Origin: Nitrospirota bacterium
Lineage (GTDB): Bacteria; Nitrospirota; Thermodesulfovibrionia; SZUA-242
Reading direction: 5' to 3'
Assembly: GCA_016212095.1 (NCBI GenBank)
Contig: JACRHH010000008.1
Location: 1-58,817 of the forward strand
Length of the DNA stretch: 58,817 bases
Under the pieces are notes generated by a model, which made no database searches, was not told where the DNA came from, and saw only the letters and a program-made list of their open reading frames with translations. Made by a program: the position numbers and the translations under genes. Position 1 is the stretch's first letter, and every line of letters begins with the position of its first letter. Of this stretch, positions 46,067 to 53,046 are shown piece by piece.

Positions 46067-46146
46067 TTTACATAGATAATTATACGCGATTACTTTACAT
46101 GAACAAGGCATCTTTACATGAAATCGGCAACTTGCATGAAATGCAA
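46067..46146. promoter_or_regulatory. Repeats upstream of the resolvase (candidate res/operator)
   Basis: TTTACAT occurs at 46067, 46094 and 46113, the last two extended to TTTACATGAA and spaced by 19 bp. TTGCATGAAA follows another 19 bp on, at 46132, and is part of a TTGCAT-N3-ATGCAA palindrome (46132-46146). The position directly upstream of the resolvase start fits resolvase subsites. Confidence 0.5.
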
Positions 46147-46266
46147 AGAAAACGGTGGTTTGATTGGCATGGCTTCGCAGCATCAAAGCGGCTGGCTTAC
46201 GAATAGGGAATAAAGATGCAATGAAAAAAAGGCGGCTTAACCTGCGCCGGTTTCCGGCAATATGCC

Positions 46267-46629
46267 TCAGCTTCTTTCCAGCTTTTCCTTTGCCCGGATA
46301 CCACGAATCCGAAGGCGTGTCTTGACCCGCCGCGCTATTTCGGCCAGCTTCTTCGTCATGGCCTTATCTATTGTGTGGTAGTGACAACATAACTTTGCGG
46401 CTGTTTTGGGCCTAGCTGTCGGATTCTGGCGGAAATATGCCTCAAACCATTCGTCCATAGCAAACCAGCGCTTATCAGATGCCGTCGCTTGCCGGATATA
46501 TCGCTGCAAGTCTTTCCGCCGATCTTCGGTCAGGTGATACACCATCTCCCGAATCATCACGCGCCACTCGTCACGCGGGATGCCCAATGCCAGGTTGCGG
46601 CCCTTGTCCAGCAGTTCGTTTCTTTCCAT
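46267..46629 (-). CDS. Small island protein, intact member of a duplicated family
   Basis: The 120-residue protein is basic and mostly helical: MERNELLDKGRNLALGIPRD, then MVYHLTEDRRKDLQRYIRQA, then RWFAMDEWFEAYFRQNP and a Lys/Arg-rich end. It is homologous to the broken gene at 44835-45061. I do not recognise the family. GGTAATACC precedes the start by five bases, the same leader as in the broken copy. The Arg/Lys-rich tail suggests nucleic acid binding. It may be part of the plasmid backbone control functions. Confidence 0.6.
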   Translation of the reverse strand: MERNELLDKGRNLALGIPRDEWRVMIREMVYHLTEDRRKDLQRYIRQATASDKRWFAMDEWFEAYFRQNPTARPKTAAKLCCHYHTIDKAMTKKLAEIARRVKTRLRIRGIRAKEKLERS

Positions 46630-47220
46630 GTTTCGGTATTACCCTGGCGCACGATCGCCATAACGCTCACGGCTGGCCTGCGCCAGCAGTGAGCGGAAAA
46701 CCCGAAAAACAGATACCAACAGAACCGTTGCCGGCGGAATTTGTTTTGCAATATTAATTTCCGGTACAAGAGGGGGGGGAACTATGTAAATAGTTATATG
46801 TGTTGCCGTACATTTTTATTTTTCGATATATCGGACGCAAGTGTCCGTTCCGTTTCCGCCACGGAAAAAAATGATTGATGAGGTAATTAACCTCGGAGAG
46901 TGAGACCTTTAGGGCGGAGGGTTACGACGGAAAGCGAAAGGATACGTTCTAGATTGATCCAGTCGCAGCTTTCGTTGCCTACTAAAATGATTGTATGGAT
47001 ATATTACCCCACGGCGCTAAAGCTGTCCTTATCTGAGCGGTTCTGAGCGATCCGCATTACTTATTTGCGCTGTCTGTGTCGCAGTGTGCGCTATGTGACT
47101 TTTCGGATCTTTTCGCGCCGCAATTGCAGCGTATCGTCAAGCATTGCTGTGTATCGCCATTTTCACCTTCCGGCGTGATGGCATTGCATGACGTTTCGTG
47201 TTGCATATCGTTACCCATCG
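46630..47220. other. Non-coding stretch between small gene and parB-like gene
   Basis: These 590 bp lack a credible ORF. They contain a run of eight G (46771-46778), a hairpin CGGAC/GTCCG (46832-46847) and a hairpin GAGGT/ACCTC (46880-46894). Short ORFs across it have no ribosome binding sites. I see no parS-like repeat series. Confidence 0.4.
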
Positions 47221-48414
47221 TTATGCAAAGACACTTTCAATTTCAGCGGCGAATTCTCTGATTACCTTCAGGGATGCACGAATTGCCGCTACGTTATCTG
47301 TGGGGAATTCGTCTACGCCAACCTCCACGAGATTCACGTACATATTGTTCATCTCGTCAGCCAGTAAACCGAATTTCTTCACGAATCTCCATGGATTCAC
47401 CATGCTTAACAATTTCGCTTCCCGAACTCCCAAGACATCGCGGAGTTTGCTTTCCACTAATTCGGCATCCTTCCGCTGGCGTTCGGCAGCTTCCTTATCA
47501 TACCGAGCGGCATCAAGTTCTCCCTGAACTCGTTTGGTAGCCTGAGACATATCGCGCAATTGCCGCTCAAGCTCTTCGATCTCTGCGCGATATTCATCAC
47601 GTACTTTTTCGCGCTCTTCTTCGATCATGTCTTCATTGTCGGTAGAATTGGCATACTTCGCCTCAAGCTCCAATTCCTTTAGCCGAAGCTTTTCTTCAAC
47701 TTGCTTTTGAAACTTCGTTGTGATCGCCTTTAATTTTCCCTCGGTATCGGCGTATTTCCGTTCGATGCCAGTCAGCCGGTCAACTTCCCGGCCAAGCTCC
47801 ATCTCTTTTTTCCGCAATGCCTTGATCTCTTCGGTGGTTCTACGACCTTTCTCATCAGCATCTTCAGCTTCGACAAGAAAGGTCATTTCCCTCACCATCT
47901 CCGCCTGCTCCTCTTGGCTCAACTTCGCAATTGCGCGGATTGCATCGATATTTTTGCTGCGTTGCCAAAGCGTTTTCACAGCATTTCGAAGTTCGGGCCG
48001 TACATTTTCAAGAAAACCTGCAACGGCGGCTTGCATGGCGGACTCAAGCCTTTCGTTGCGGATAGCCATAAGTTTTATGCGTTCATCTTCTGGTATATGC
48101 CGCCGGTATAGTTCTACGTCGTAACTCAGCACCACGTCTTTTTTGGGATCGTCATCGTCGTCGTTGCTGTGAACTAAACACGGCACTTCGTCAATGCCAA
48201 GCTCTTGGGCTATGGCGTACCTAGTGCGGCCAGAAAGGATAACATAGCCGCTTCTGTCTTTACGCACATGAAGCGGATCAAGAATTCCGTTTTCGGAGAT
48301 GCTTTCTTTGAGTCCCTGCCGTTGCCACTCAGACATATCCGGCATTGGCTGATCATCGAATCTTAAGCTCTTTACCGGTAACGTCATTAAATCACCCACG
48401 CTGTTTTGACTCAT
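47221..48414 (-). CDS. ParB-like nuclease-fold protein with long coiled coil
   Basis: In 397 residues the N-terminal ParB/Srx domain has LPVKSLRFDDQPMPDM, LKESISENGILDPLHVR and GYVILSGRTRYAIAQEL. A helical middle part follows, and residues about 195-330 form an uninterrupted highly charged coiled coil (KKEMELGREVDRL to QLRDMSQATKRVQGEL). The C-terminal 60 residues are a separate helical domain. GGAGG lies six bases upstream of the ATG. No ParA ATPase is encoded. It may be a centromere-binding or gene-regulating protein of the element. It is 13 bp downstream of the double-HTH gene and probably co-transcribed. Confidence 0.8.
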   Translation of the reverse strand: MSQNSVGDLMTLPVKSLRFDDQPMPDMSEWQRQGLKESISENGILDPLHVRKDRSGYVILSGRTRYAIAQELGIDEVPCLVHSNDDDDDPKKDVVLSYDVELYRRHIPEDERIKLMAIRNERLESAMQAAVAGFLENVRPELRNAVKTLWQRSKNIDAIRAIAKLSQEEQAEMVREMTFLVEAEDADEKGRRTTEEIKALRKKEMELGREVDRLTGIERKYADTEGKLKAITTKFQKQVEEKLRLKELELEAKYANSTDNEDMIEEEREKVRDEYRAEIEELERQLRDMSQATKRVQGELDAARYDKEAAERQRKDAELVESKLRDVLGVREAKLLSMVNPWRFVKKFGLLADEMNNMYVNLVEVGVDEFPTDNVAAIRASLKVIREFAAEIESVFA

Positions 48415-48427
48415 GTTAACCTCCGAT

Positions 48428-48973
48428 TTATTCGGCCTTTAAACGCTCAAGTTCGTTGTTTATGCGCCTGAGATCTTCTTCTAGTTTTTGTTTTTGGGAT
48501 AAAAGGTGCATCCGCAATGATTGCCACATAATCCCACCATCTGTTCCATTAGACAGCTTGCCGTCACGTGCCATTCTGTTGACATATCGTGCAGAGCAGT
48601 TCAATATCTTCGCTGCCTTGGCGACGGACACGCCAGAGTGTTCCCAACGTTCCTGTTTTTTGAAAGAATGGGAACGCCATCCCAGAAAATCAATGTATTG
48701 ATCAGGATCCTTGAAAACATATATTGGAGAAGAAGGGAACTGCCGCTTTTTGTGCTTTGGTAACGATGAAGGCTTTTTGTGTCGCCAGACCTTGCGATAT
48801 ACGGTCATTTTGGCAACTCGCATGTATGCCGCAGCTTCTTCAAGGCTGACGTGATCGTGAATAAACAGGTACTCGTAATGTTTTGTCGAGTCGAGCCTTG
48901 CGGATTTTAGCGTATCCAGATCTACTTTGCCAGCCTTGATCAAGCGATTCATAATCTCGTTGTCTATGCTCAT
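48428..48973 (-). CDS. Protein with two HTH motifs and C-terminal coiled coil
   Basis: The 181-residue protein appears to hold two excisionase/MerR-like helix-turn-helix motifs: VSLEEAAAYMRVAKMTVYRK near residue 42 and VSVAKAAKILNCSARYVNRM near 115, the second followed by ARDGKLSN. The last 30 residues form a coiled coil (KLEEDLRRINNELERLK). It is probably a DNA-binding regulator of the plasmid-like module, perhaps autoregulating through the inverted repeats upstream. GAGGTAATAC precedes the start. No name can be assigned. Confidence 0.65.
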   Translation of the reverse strand: MSIDNEIMNRLIKAGKVDLDTLKSARLDSTKHYEYLFIHDHVSLEEAAAYMRVAKMTVYRKVWRHKKPSSLPKHKKRQFPSSPIYVFKDPDQYIDFLGWRSHSFKKQERWEHSGVSVAKAAKILNCSARYVNRMARDGKLSNGTDGGIMWQSLRMHLLSQKQKLEEDLRRINNELERLKAE

Positions 48974-49550
48974 ACTCTTGTATTACCTCGCAGCCTGTTA
49001 GTCATGTCGTGCCTAGATTCCGAATCCATCAACAGATTTGTTATATAGACGGAATCGCCGTTCCTCATTATATAACATAGCCGGTTAGATATGCGGAACT
49101 TTATTCTCGATTAATAACAGTAGAGTTATTATTCTAGGAATTCTGTTCCGAGTTTGACAACATGAATGTAATTTTTACAAGTTGGTTAAATTTCGTTACA
49201 TTGGAAAATCAACCAAAATCTCCAGCATCCCACTATGTGACAGTTTTGGGACATCATGTCCGGAATTTGTTGGATTACCATCAATTCCAATACTCCCGAT
49301 CCTCAAGCTCGCGCGGTTTCCGGTCATCGCTTGGCGATACCAATGCGTTTCCCTTCCCTTGCCACGATCCCTGCATTTCTTTTTCATTGCATCTTCATCT
49401 TAGGAACACGTCGCAAATGGCATCTCACTTGCATGGCTCTTTACCCGGCACATCTTTCTGGTATTCTTTTCTCTTCATATTTCCATTCCATATTATTTCA
49501 ATACTTTCCCCCTGCATTTCTGCTTTCTAATCATATAGTTACCCGCTCTA
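48974..49550. promoter_or_regulatory. Palindrome-rich control region upstream of the replication module
   Basis: This stretch has no credible gene. It holds inverted repeats GTTATATA/TATATAAC (49040-49076, with GGAA/TTCC inside), TAATAAC/GTTATTA (49112-49131), AATGTAA/TTACATT (49165-49202) and the perfect palindrome GGACATCATGTCC (49249-49261). From about 49340 to 49550 the plus strand is markedly pyrimidine-rich. Together with the iterons it looks like a plasmid origin and partition/operator region. Confidence 0.5.
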
Positions 49551-49612
49551 TCTGCGACCTTTATACAGGCATCTGCGACCTTTATACAGGTGAAGTGCGA
49601 CTTTTATACAGA
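49551..49612 (+). repeat. Iteron array (three 19-bp repeats)
   Basis: Three direct repeats, TCTGCGACCTTTATACAGG at 49551 and 49572 (identical) and AGTGCGACTTTTATACAGA at 49594, have starts 21 and 22 bp apart, about two helical turns. A fourth degenerate copy (15 of 19 matching) lies at 49757-49775, before the rep gene. This is the classic arrangement for Rep_3 initiators. Confidence 0.8.
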
Positions 49613-49756
49613 AATGATCGTAAAAACCGATGCAACGGATCGGTGGATAGACCGCGACTATCAGTGCTCTGCAATAAGCTCCGGCAATGCCGTTTTTGCA
49701 GCCAATTGCCTGTAAATCGAGTCCATTCCGTCTCACATGCGATAAAAAGAGCCAAA

Positions 49757-49775
49757 TCTGCGACCGCCATGCAGG
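49757..49775 (+). repeat. Degenerate iteron near the rep start
   Basis: TCTGCGACCGCCATGCAGG matches the iteron at both ends and differs in the middle. It sits 47 bp upstream of the rep ATG, where an initiator could repress its own gene. Confidence 0.5.
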
Positions 49776-49822
49776 CAGCGGGGCTAATACTCCATTGAGA
49801 AATATCGCAAAGGAGATCCCCG

Positions 49823-50512
49823 ATGGGAAAAGCAGAGGTTCTGCCGATTTCTCTTAAACAGCATAATTATTTCATAGAGGCGAAGTATCGGCTTACGCTT
49901 GTCGAGAAAAAGTTTCTGGTTGGTGTCGCATTTTTCTGGCAGCGACAATGCGAACAGGCGGGTCAATACTCCAACGAGGTTACATTAAGCGCATCAGAAC
50001 TGTGCAGGCTCACCGGATTGTCACTGGAAAGCACACGGCTGTTTCAGAGCGCTATCAAAAAGCTGATGTCCAAAGTGATTACGATGAAACACATCGGCAC
50101 CAAAGCGAGCTCTTTATTCCATTTCTTCTATCTGGGGCATTACAACAATGGCCTTCTTCAACTGTATTTTGTGGATGAAATGAGGCCGTTTTTTTTCGAT
50201 CTGAGCCGTGAATTCACTATTTACGGACTGGACTGCATTAAGCAACTGCACAGCGAATACTCAATCCGCATCTTCGAACTCCTGAAACAGTACCAGAACA
50301 CAAAAAGTCAGCGGCGCGTGTTCCGTGTAGAGGAATTAATGCAACTCCTTGGAATTGAGCAGGGGAAATATCATCGATACAGCGATTTCAAGCGAAAAGT
50401 GCTCAATGTGGCTTATAGGGAGTGCAACGCAAAAACCGATATTCGGTTTTCTATTGAGGAACGACGACAAGGGAAGCGAGTTACGGAAATTGTGTTCAAC
50501 ATTGAGACTTGA
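49823..50512 (+). CDS. Rep_3-family plasmid replication initiator
   Basis: The 229-residue protein has two winged-helix domains typical of RepB/RepE-like initiators: FIEAKYRLTLVEKKFLVG, LSASELCRLTGLSLESTRLF and FDLSREFTIYGLDCIKQL, with SEYSIRIFELLKQYQN and the second-domain start FRVEELMQLLGI, FKRKVLNVAYREC. AGGAG lies ten bases upstream of the ATG. The iteron array lies 211 bp upstream. In the integrated state its activity would have to be kept low, perhaps through the degenerate iteron. Confidence 0.88.
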   Translation: MGKAEVLPISLKQHNYFIEAKYRLTLVEKKFLVGVAFFWQRQCEQAGQYSNEVTLSASELCRLTGLSLESTRLFQSAIKKLMSKVITMKHIGTKASSLFHFFYLGHYNNGLLQLYFVDEMRPFFFDLSREFTIYGLDCIKQLHSEYSIRIFELLKQYQNTKSQRRVFRVEELMQLLGIEQGKYHRYSDFKRKVLNVAYRECNAKTDIRFSIEERRQGKRVTEIVFNIET

Positions 50513-50551
50513 GCAATCGACTGAACCAATTCATGTGGATACAATAAATCC

Positions 50552-50599
50552 ATGAAGATCGAGTTCGATCCAGCAAAGTCCGAGAACAAACAATCGTGA
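50552..50599 (+). pseudogene. N-terminal remnant of a BrnT-like toxin gene
   Basis: Sixteen codons read MKIEFDPAKSENKQS and stop. MKIEFDPAKSExN is the characteristic start of BrnT ribonuclease toxins; the remaining 75 or so residues and the BrnA antitoxin are missing. The short spacer 50600-50791 shows no other convincing gene, only a weak ORF without support. Confidence 0.5.
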
Positions 50600-50791
50600 A
50601 CGTGACTTGTCGCGAGATCATGGCAATGCTCGCCAACATTGATGCTATGATACAAAATAATCGGCGACAGGCAGGCTTCTTTTTGTTGTTTCCGCTTTGG
50701 TTGGAAGTAATACCTATGCGTGAACACGCAACTTTCAATCGAGACAGGAACATTATTATTGGTGTCGCTCTTAGAAGAGGAAAATAAGGGC

Positions 50792-51982
50792 ATGAAGGGA
50801 CGGGTACGCACAAAACAAACACAGTGCAACTGTGGACAAAAATTCGTCGAAATTCCCGGAACCGGTTACTTATGCCTTGCATGTCGTTGTGTCCCAACAA
50901 GGTTTTTCGTCGATTTCTTCTGGTCTGGACAACGTATCAAATTATACAGCGACCAGAGAGGATTGCCACTCGACACCTATTTGCGAGCCAAAAATCAGCT
51001 TGCGGTTGTGCAAAACGAAATCGCCAACCATATCTTCGATCCAAGCAGATACATTAAATCGGATATTAAGCAGTATCTTTTCGAAACCGTGGCACAGAAA
51101 TGGTTTGAAGGCAAAGAGCGCGATGTGGAAAAAGGAAAGATGTCGCCCGGAGGCTTGCACCCAATCAAAAGCCGATTTGCAAATTACATAATTCCGTATT
51201 TTACAGGCAGAGATATTCGGGATATTCGCACAATGCACCTGAAGGAATTTTATCGTCAACTTCCAGATCGTCTTTCCTCGCGAACTCATAAGCACATCCT
51301 TGAAGACGTGCGGAATTTCCTGAACGACTGCTATCGAGATGAAATCATTTCCAAATTGCCGCTGATTCCTGAGGTGACTGTTGAGGAACCGCCTATCAAA
51401 TGGTGTCGCCGTGATGTGCAAGACAAAATACTTGCAGCAATTCCAGATCAGGACAGAGCGATATTTTTCTTTCTGACGCGGCAAGGCGTTCGGCCAAGCG
51501 AAGGATGCCTTGTTCAATGGGGCGATATAGACTTTGAAAATCAGGTATTAAACATCAACCGCACTTATTCGCGGGATCAAATAATGGAACGCCCTAAAAG
51601 TAAAAAATCGCGGCCACGACTGATTCATCCGGAAATAATAGCGATGCTCAATAACGTTCCGAAAGGATTTCCGAAATCCTATATATTCTTCAATCCACGC
51701 ACCCAAAAACCATACCGACTAAGAACGATCGACATTATTTGGAAACAAGCGACTGAGAAAACAAATATTGACATTACCCTTTACCAAGCTACTCGCCACT
51801 CTGTTGCTTCAATGGCGGCATCGGCTGGCATTTCGCTGAAAATTATCCAGAAGTTTCTTGGTCATACCAGTATGAATAGCACCAACAGATATGCCGACCT
51901 GGATGTCAGTGCTCAACAGATTATGTTTAGCACTGACTGTCCGCAACCTGTCCGTAGCGTCCCATGCAATAAGAAAAGATGA
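50792..51982 (+). CDS. int: Tyrosine integrase of the island
   Basis: From the ATG at 50792 the protein is 396 residues; an in-frame ATG at 50720 would add 24. The N-terminus has a zinc-ribbon-like pattern (QCNCGQKF, then CLACRC). The catalytic domain shows Arg in GVRPSEG, QATRHSVAS in place of the usual HxxR box (Gln for His), LGHTSM and the Tyr in NRYADLD. It ends 28 bp before attR, pointing to it, the usual place for a tRNA-targeting integrase. It would catalyse recombination within the 30-bp tRNA-Ser repeat. Confidence 0.92.
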   Translation: MKGRVRTKQTQCNCGQKFVEIPGTGYLCLACRCVPTRFFVDFFWSGQRIKLYSDQRGLPLDTYLRAKNQLAVVQNEIANHIFDPSRYIKSDIKQYLFETVAQKWFEGKERDVEKGKMSPGGLHPIKSRFANYIIPYFTGRDIRDIRTMHLKEFYRQLPDRLSSRTHKHILEDVRNFLNDCYRDEIISKLPLIPEVTVEEPPIKWCRRDVQDKILAAIPDQDRAIFFFLTRQGVRPSEGCLVQWGDIDFENQVLNINRTYSRDQIMERPKSKKSRPRLIHPEIIAMLNNVPKGFPKSYIFFNPRTQKPYRLRTIDIIWKQATEKTNIDITLYQATRHSVASMAASAGISLKIIQKFLGHTSMNSTNRYADLDVSAQQIMFSTDCPQPVRSVPCNKKR

Positions 51983-51988
51983 CGCATT

Positions 51989-52002
51989 ATCAATGAGTTA
52001 CG
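51989..52002 (-). repeat. Island-terminal inverted repeat, right arm
   Basis: ATCAATGAGTTACG is the exact reverse complement of 26220-26233. It lies between the integrase stop and attR. Confidence 0.6.
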
Positions 52003-52010
52003 CTTCATGG

Positions 52011-52040
52011 CCGTGGGTTCAAATCCCACCCTCTCCGCCA
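52011..52040 (+). repeat. attR (copy of tRNA-Ser 3' end)
   Basis: This 30-bp block is identical to the 3' end of tRNA-Ser at 26190-26219, ending CTCTCCGCCA. No tRNA 5' part precedes it. It marks the chromosomal junction on the right. Confidence 0.92.
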
Positions 52041-52128
52041 TTTAAATGGCGGCGGTAAAGCGTAATTCATGAAGATCAACGCGCTTGCGCCAGCCATGAC
52101 CTGACGATCCAGCCGCACAGCCAGCCGC

Positions 52129-53019
52129 TCAGGTTTTTCTGTTCCGGCTCTTCTCCCTGGCATACTTCTGCGGCGGGGTTTCGAAAGGTATGACCGAGAT
52201 CAGGTGCCGGATGCCAAGCACATCGAAGAACTCCTGTATTTCGGTGCCGACCGAGCCCGACACAACTCCATGATTGTCGTCCACGACCGAAGTCAGCACC
52301 AGCTTGCCGTGCTGCTTGAAGCTTTCGCGCACGAGAAGCTTCGCCATGCGAACGATGGTGGTGATAGAAAACTCATGGGCTGAATCGAAGAAAATAAGCG
52401 ACTCCCGGAGGAACAGATCCCGCAGGAACTCCGGAAGGTTGAATTTTTCGATAATGCGCAGGCCGAACTTGCCGTGATGGATATTGATGTAGGTCTCGGT
52501 CATCGTCTCGACGACCGCGCGATCTGACGCATTATTTTGCTTATATAGAAAGAATGGAATCTTGCCGCATTCGCTAAGCATGGCGCAGAGCTGAACCTTC
52601 GGCGTCGAGGCGCGATCATAACCCAGAACATTGTGCATTATGGCCATGGATAACCCGGCGGTCGCCAAACACTTGTTCTTCAGCATCACGATGTCGGGGT
52701 TGGTGGCCCCAACGCCGTATAGGGCGCTGACCATGATGTACGACTTGATATTCTCCAGCCCCAGGATCGACGACACCTCCCAGAAGTCGGTGGCCATCCT
52801 TGCGCCGTCTTTCGTATAAAACGGAGAATTTGCTATCTGGAACAGCTCGTTTCGAACAGTCACCGGCAGATTGTCTTCCAGCTTCAGTATCTGGTGCTTG
52901 CTTGCCATATGGGGTTGGTCGAGAACCGCCCGGTCTTCCGGCCCCAGGCTGAATCCGATGTGCATGGAATCGAGCTGTTTTTCCACTCCCTGGAGGATTG
53001 ATTCGTCCGGCGCACTCAT
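52129..53019 (-). CDS. HDOD-domain signalling protein
   Basis: The 296-residue protein fits the HDOD family (catalytically inactive relatives of HD phosphohydrolases used in signalling): PVTVRNELFQIANSPFYTKD, ILGLENIKSYIMVSALYGVG, CAMLSECGKIPFF and YINIHHGKFGLRIIEKFNLP. There is no receiver or cyclase domain. It is the first chromosomal gene after the island and lies 27 bp downstream of the HD-domain gene on the same strand. Partners are unknown. Confidence 0.85.
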   Translation of the reverse strand: MSAPDESILQGVEKQLDSMHIGFSLGPEDRAVLDQPHMASKHQILKLEDNLPVTVRNELFQIANSPFYTKDGARMATDFWEVSSILGLENIKSYIMVSALYGVGATNPDIVMLKNKCLATAGLSMAIMHNVLGYDRASTPKVQLCAMLSECGKIPFFLYKQNNASDRAVVETMTETYINIHHGKFGLRIIEKFNLPEFLRDLFLRESLIFFDSAHEFSITTIVRMAKLLVRESFKQHGKLVLTSVVDDNHGVVSGSVGTEIQEFFDVLGIRHLISVIPFETPPQKYAREKSRNRKT

Positions 53020-53046
53020 GTTTTGCTCATTTAATCCTGTTCACCC

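Larger units (their letters stand above)
26190..52040. mobile_element. Integrated plasmid-like genomic island at tRNA-Ser
   Basis: A 30-bp exact direct repeat (26190-26219 and 52011-52040), comprising the T-arm and acceptor 3' end of tRNA-Ser plus CCA, bounds 25.8 kb. A tyrosine integrase gene ends 28 bp before the right copy. Inside are an excisionase-like HTH gene near attL, a long defence operon, a serine resolvase, ParB-like and HTH genes, iterons and a Rep_3-type initiator. No relaxase, conjugation or phage structural genes are seen. The element is thus best described as an integrated plasmid-like element; whether it excises or replicates is untested. Confidence 0.9.

Noticed and set aside
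47076-47261. Short plus-strand ORF in the gap before the ParB-like gene
   Set aside because: It has no ribosome binding site, an odd Cys/Phe-rich composition, and overlaps the 3' end of the ParB-like gene.
49551-49612. Repeats at 49.55 kb as a CRISPR array
   Set aside because: The repeats are 19 bp with 2-3 bp between them, so there is no room for spacers, and no cas genes are present. The pattern fits iterons.
49162-49798. Plus-strand ORFs across the pyrimidine-rich region before rep
   Set aside because: They read through palindromes and iterons, are Ser/Phe/His-rich as expected from CT-rich DNA, and lack a ribosome binding site.
50596-50787. ORF of 63 codons between the BrnT remnant and int
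   Set aside because: It starts inside the remnant, shows no family pattern and overlaps the integrase frame; probably fortuitous.
26220-52010. Island as a prophage
   Set aside because: There are an integrase and an excisionase-like gene, but no capsid, portal, terminase, tail or lysis genes. Rep, iterons, ParB-like protein and resolvase point to a plasmid-like element.
52041-52128. A second tRNA-Ser gene at attR
   Set aside because: Only the 3' 30 bp are present; the acceptor 5' strand, D-arm and anticodon arm are missing.
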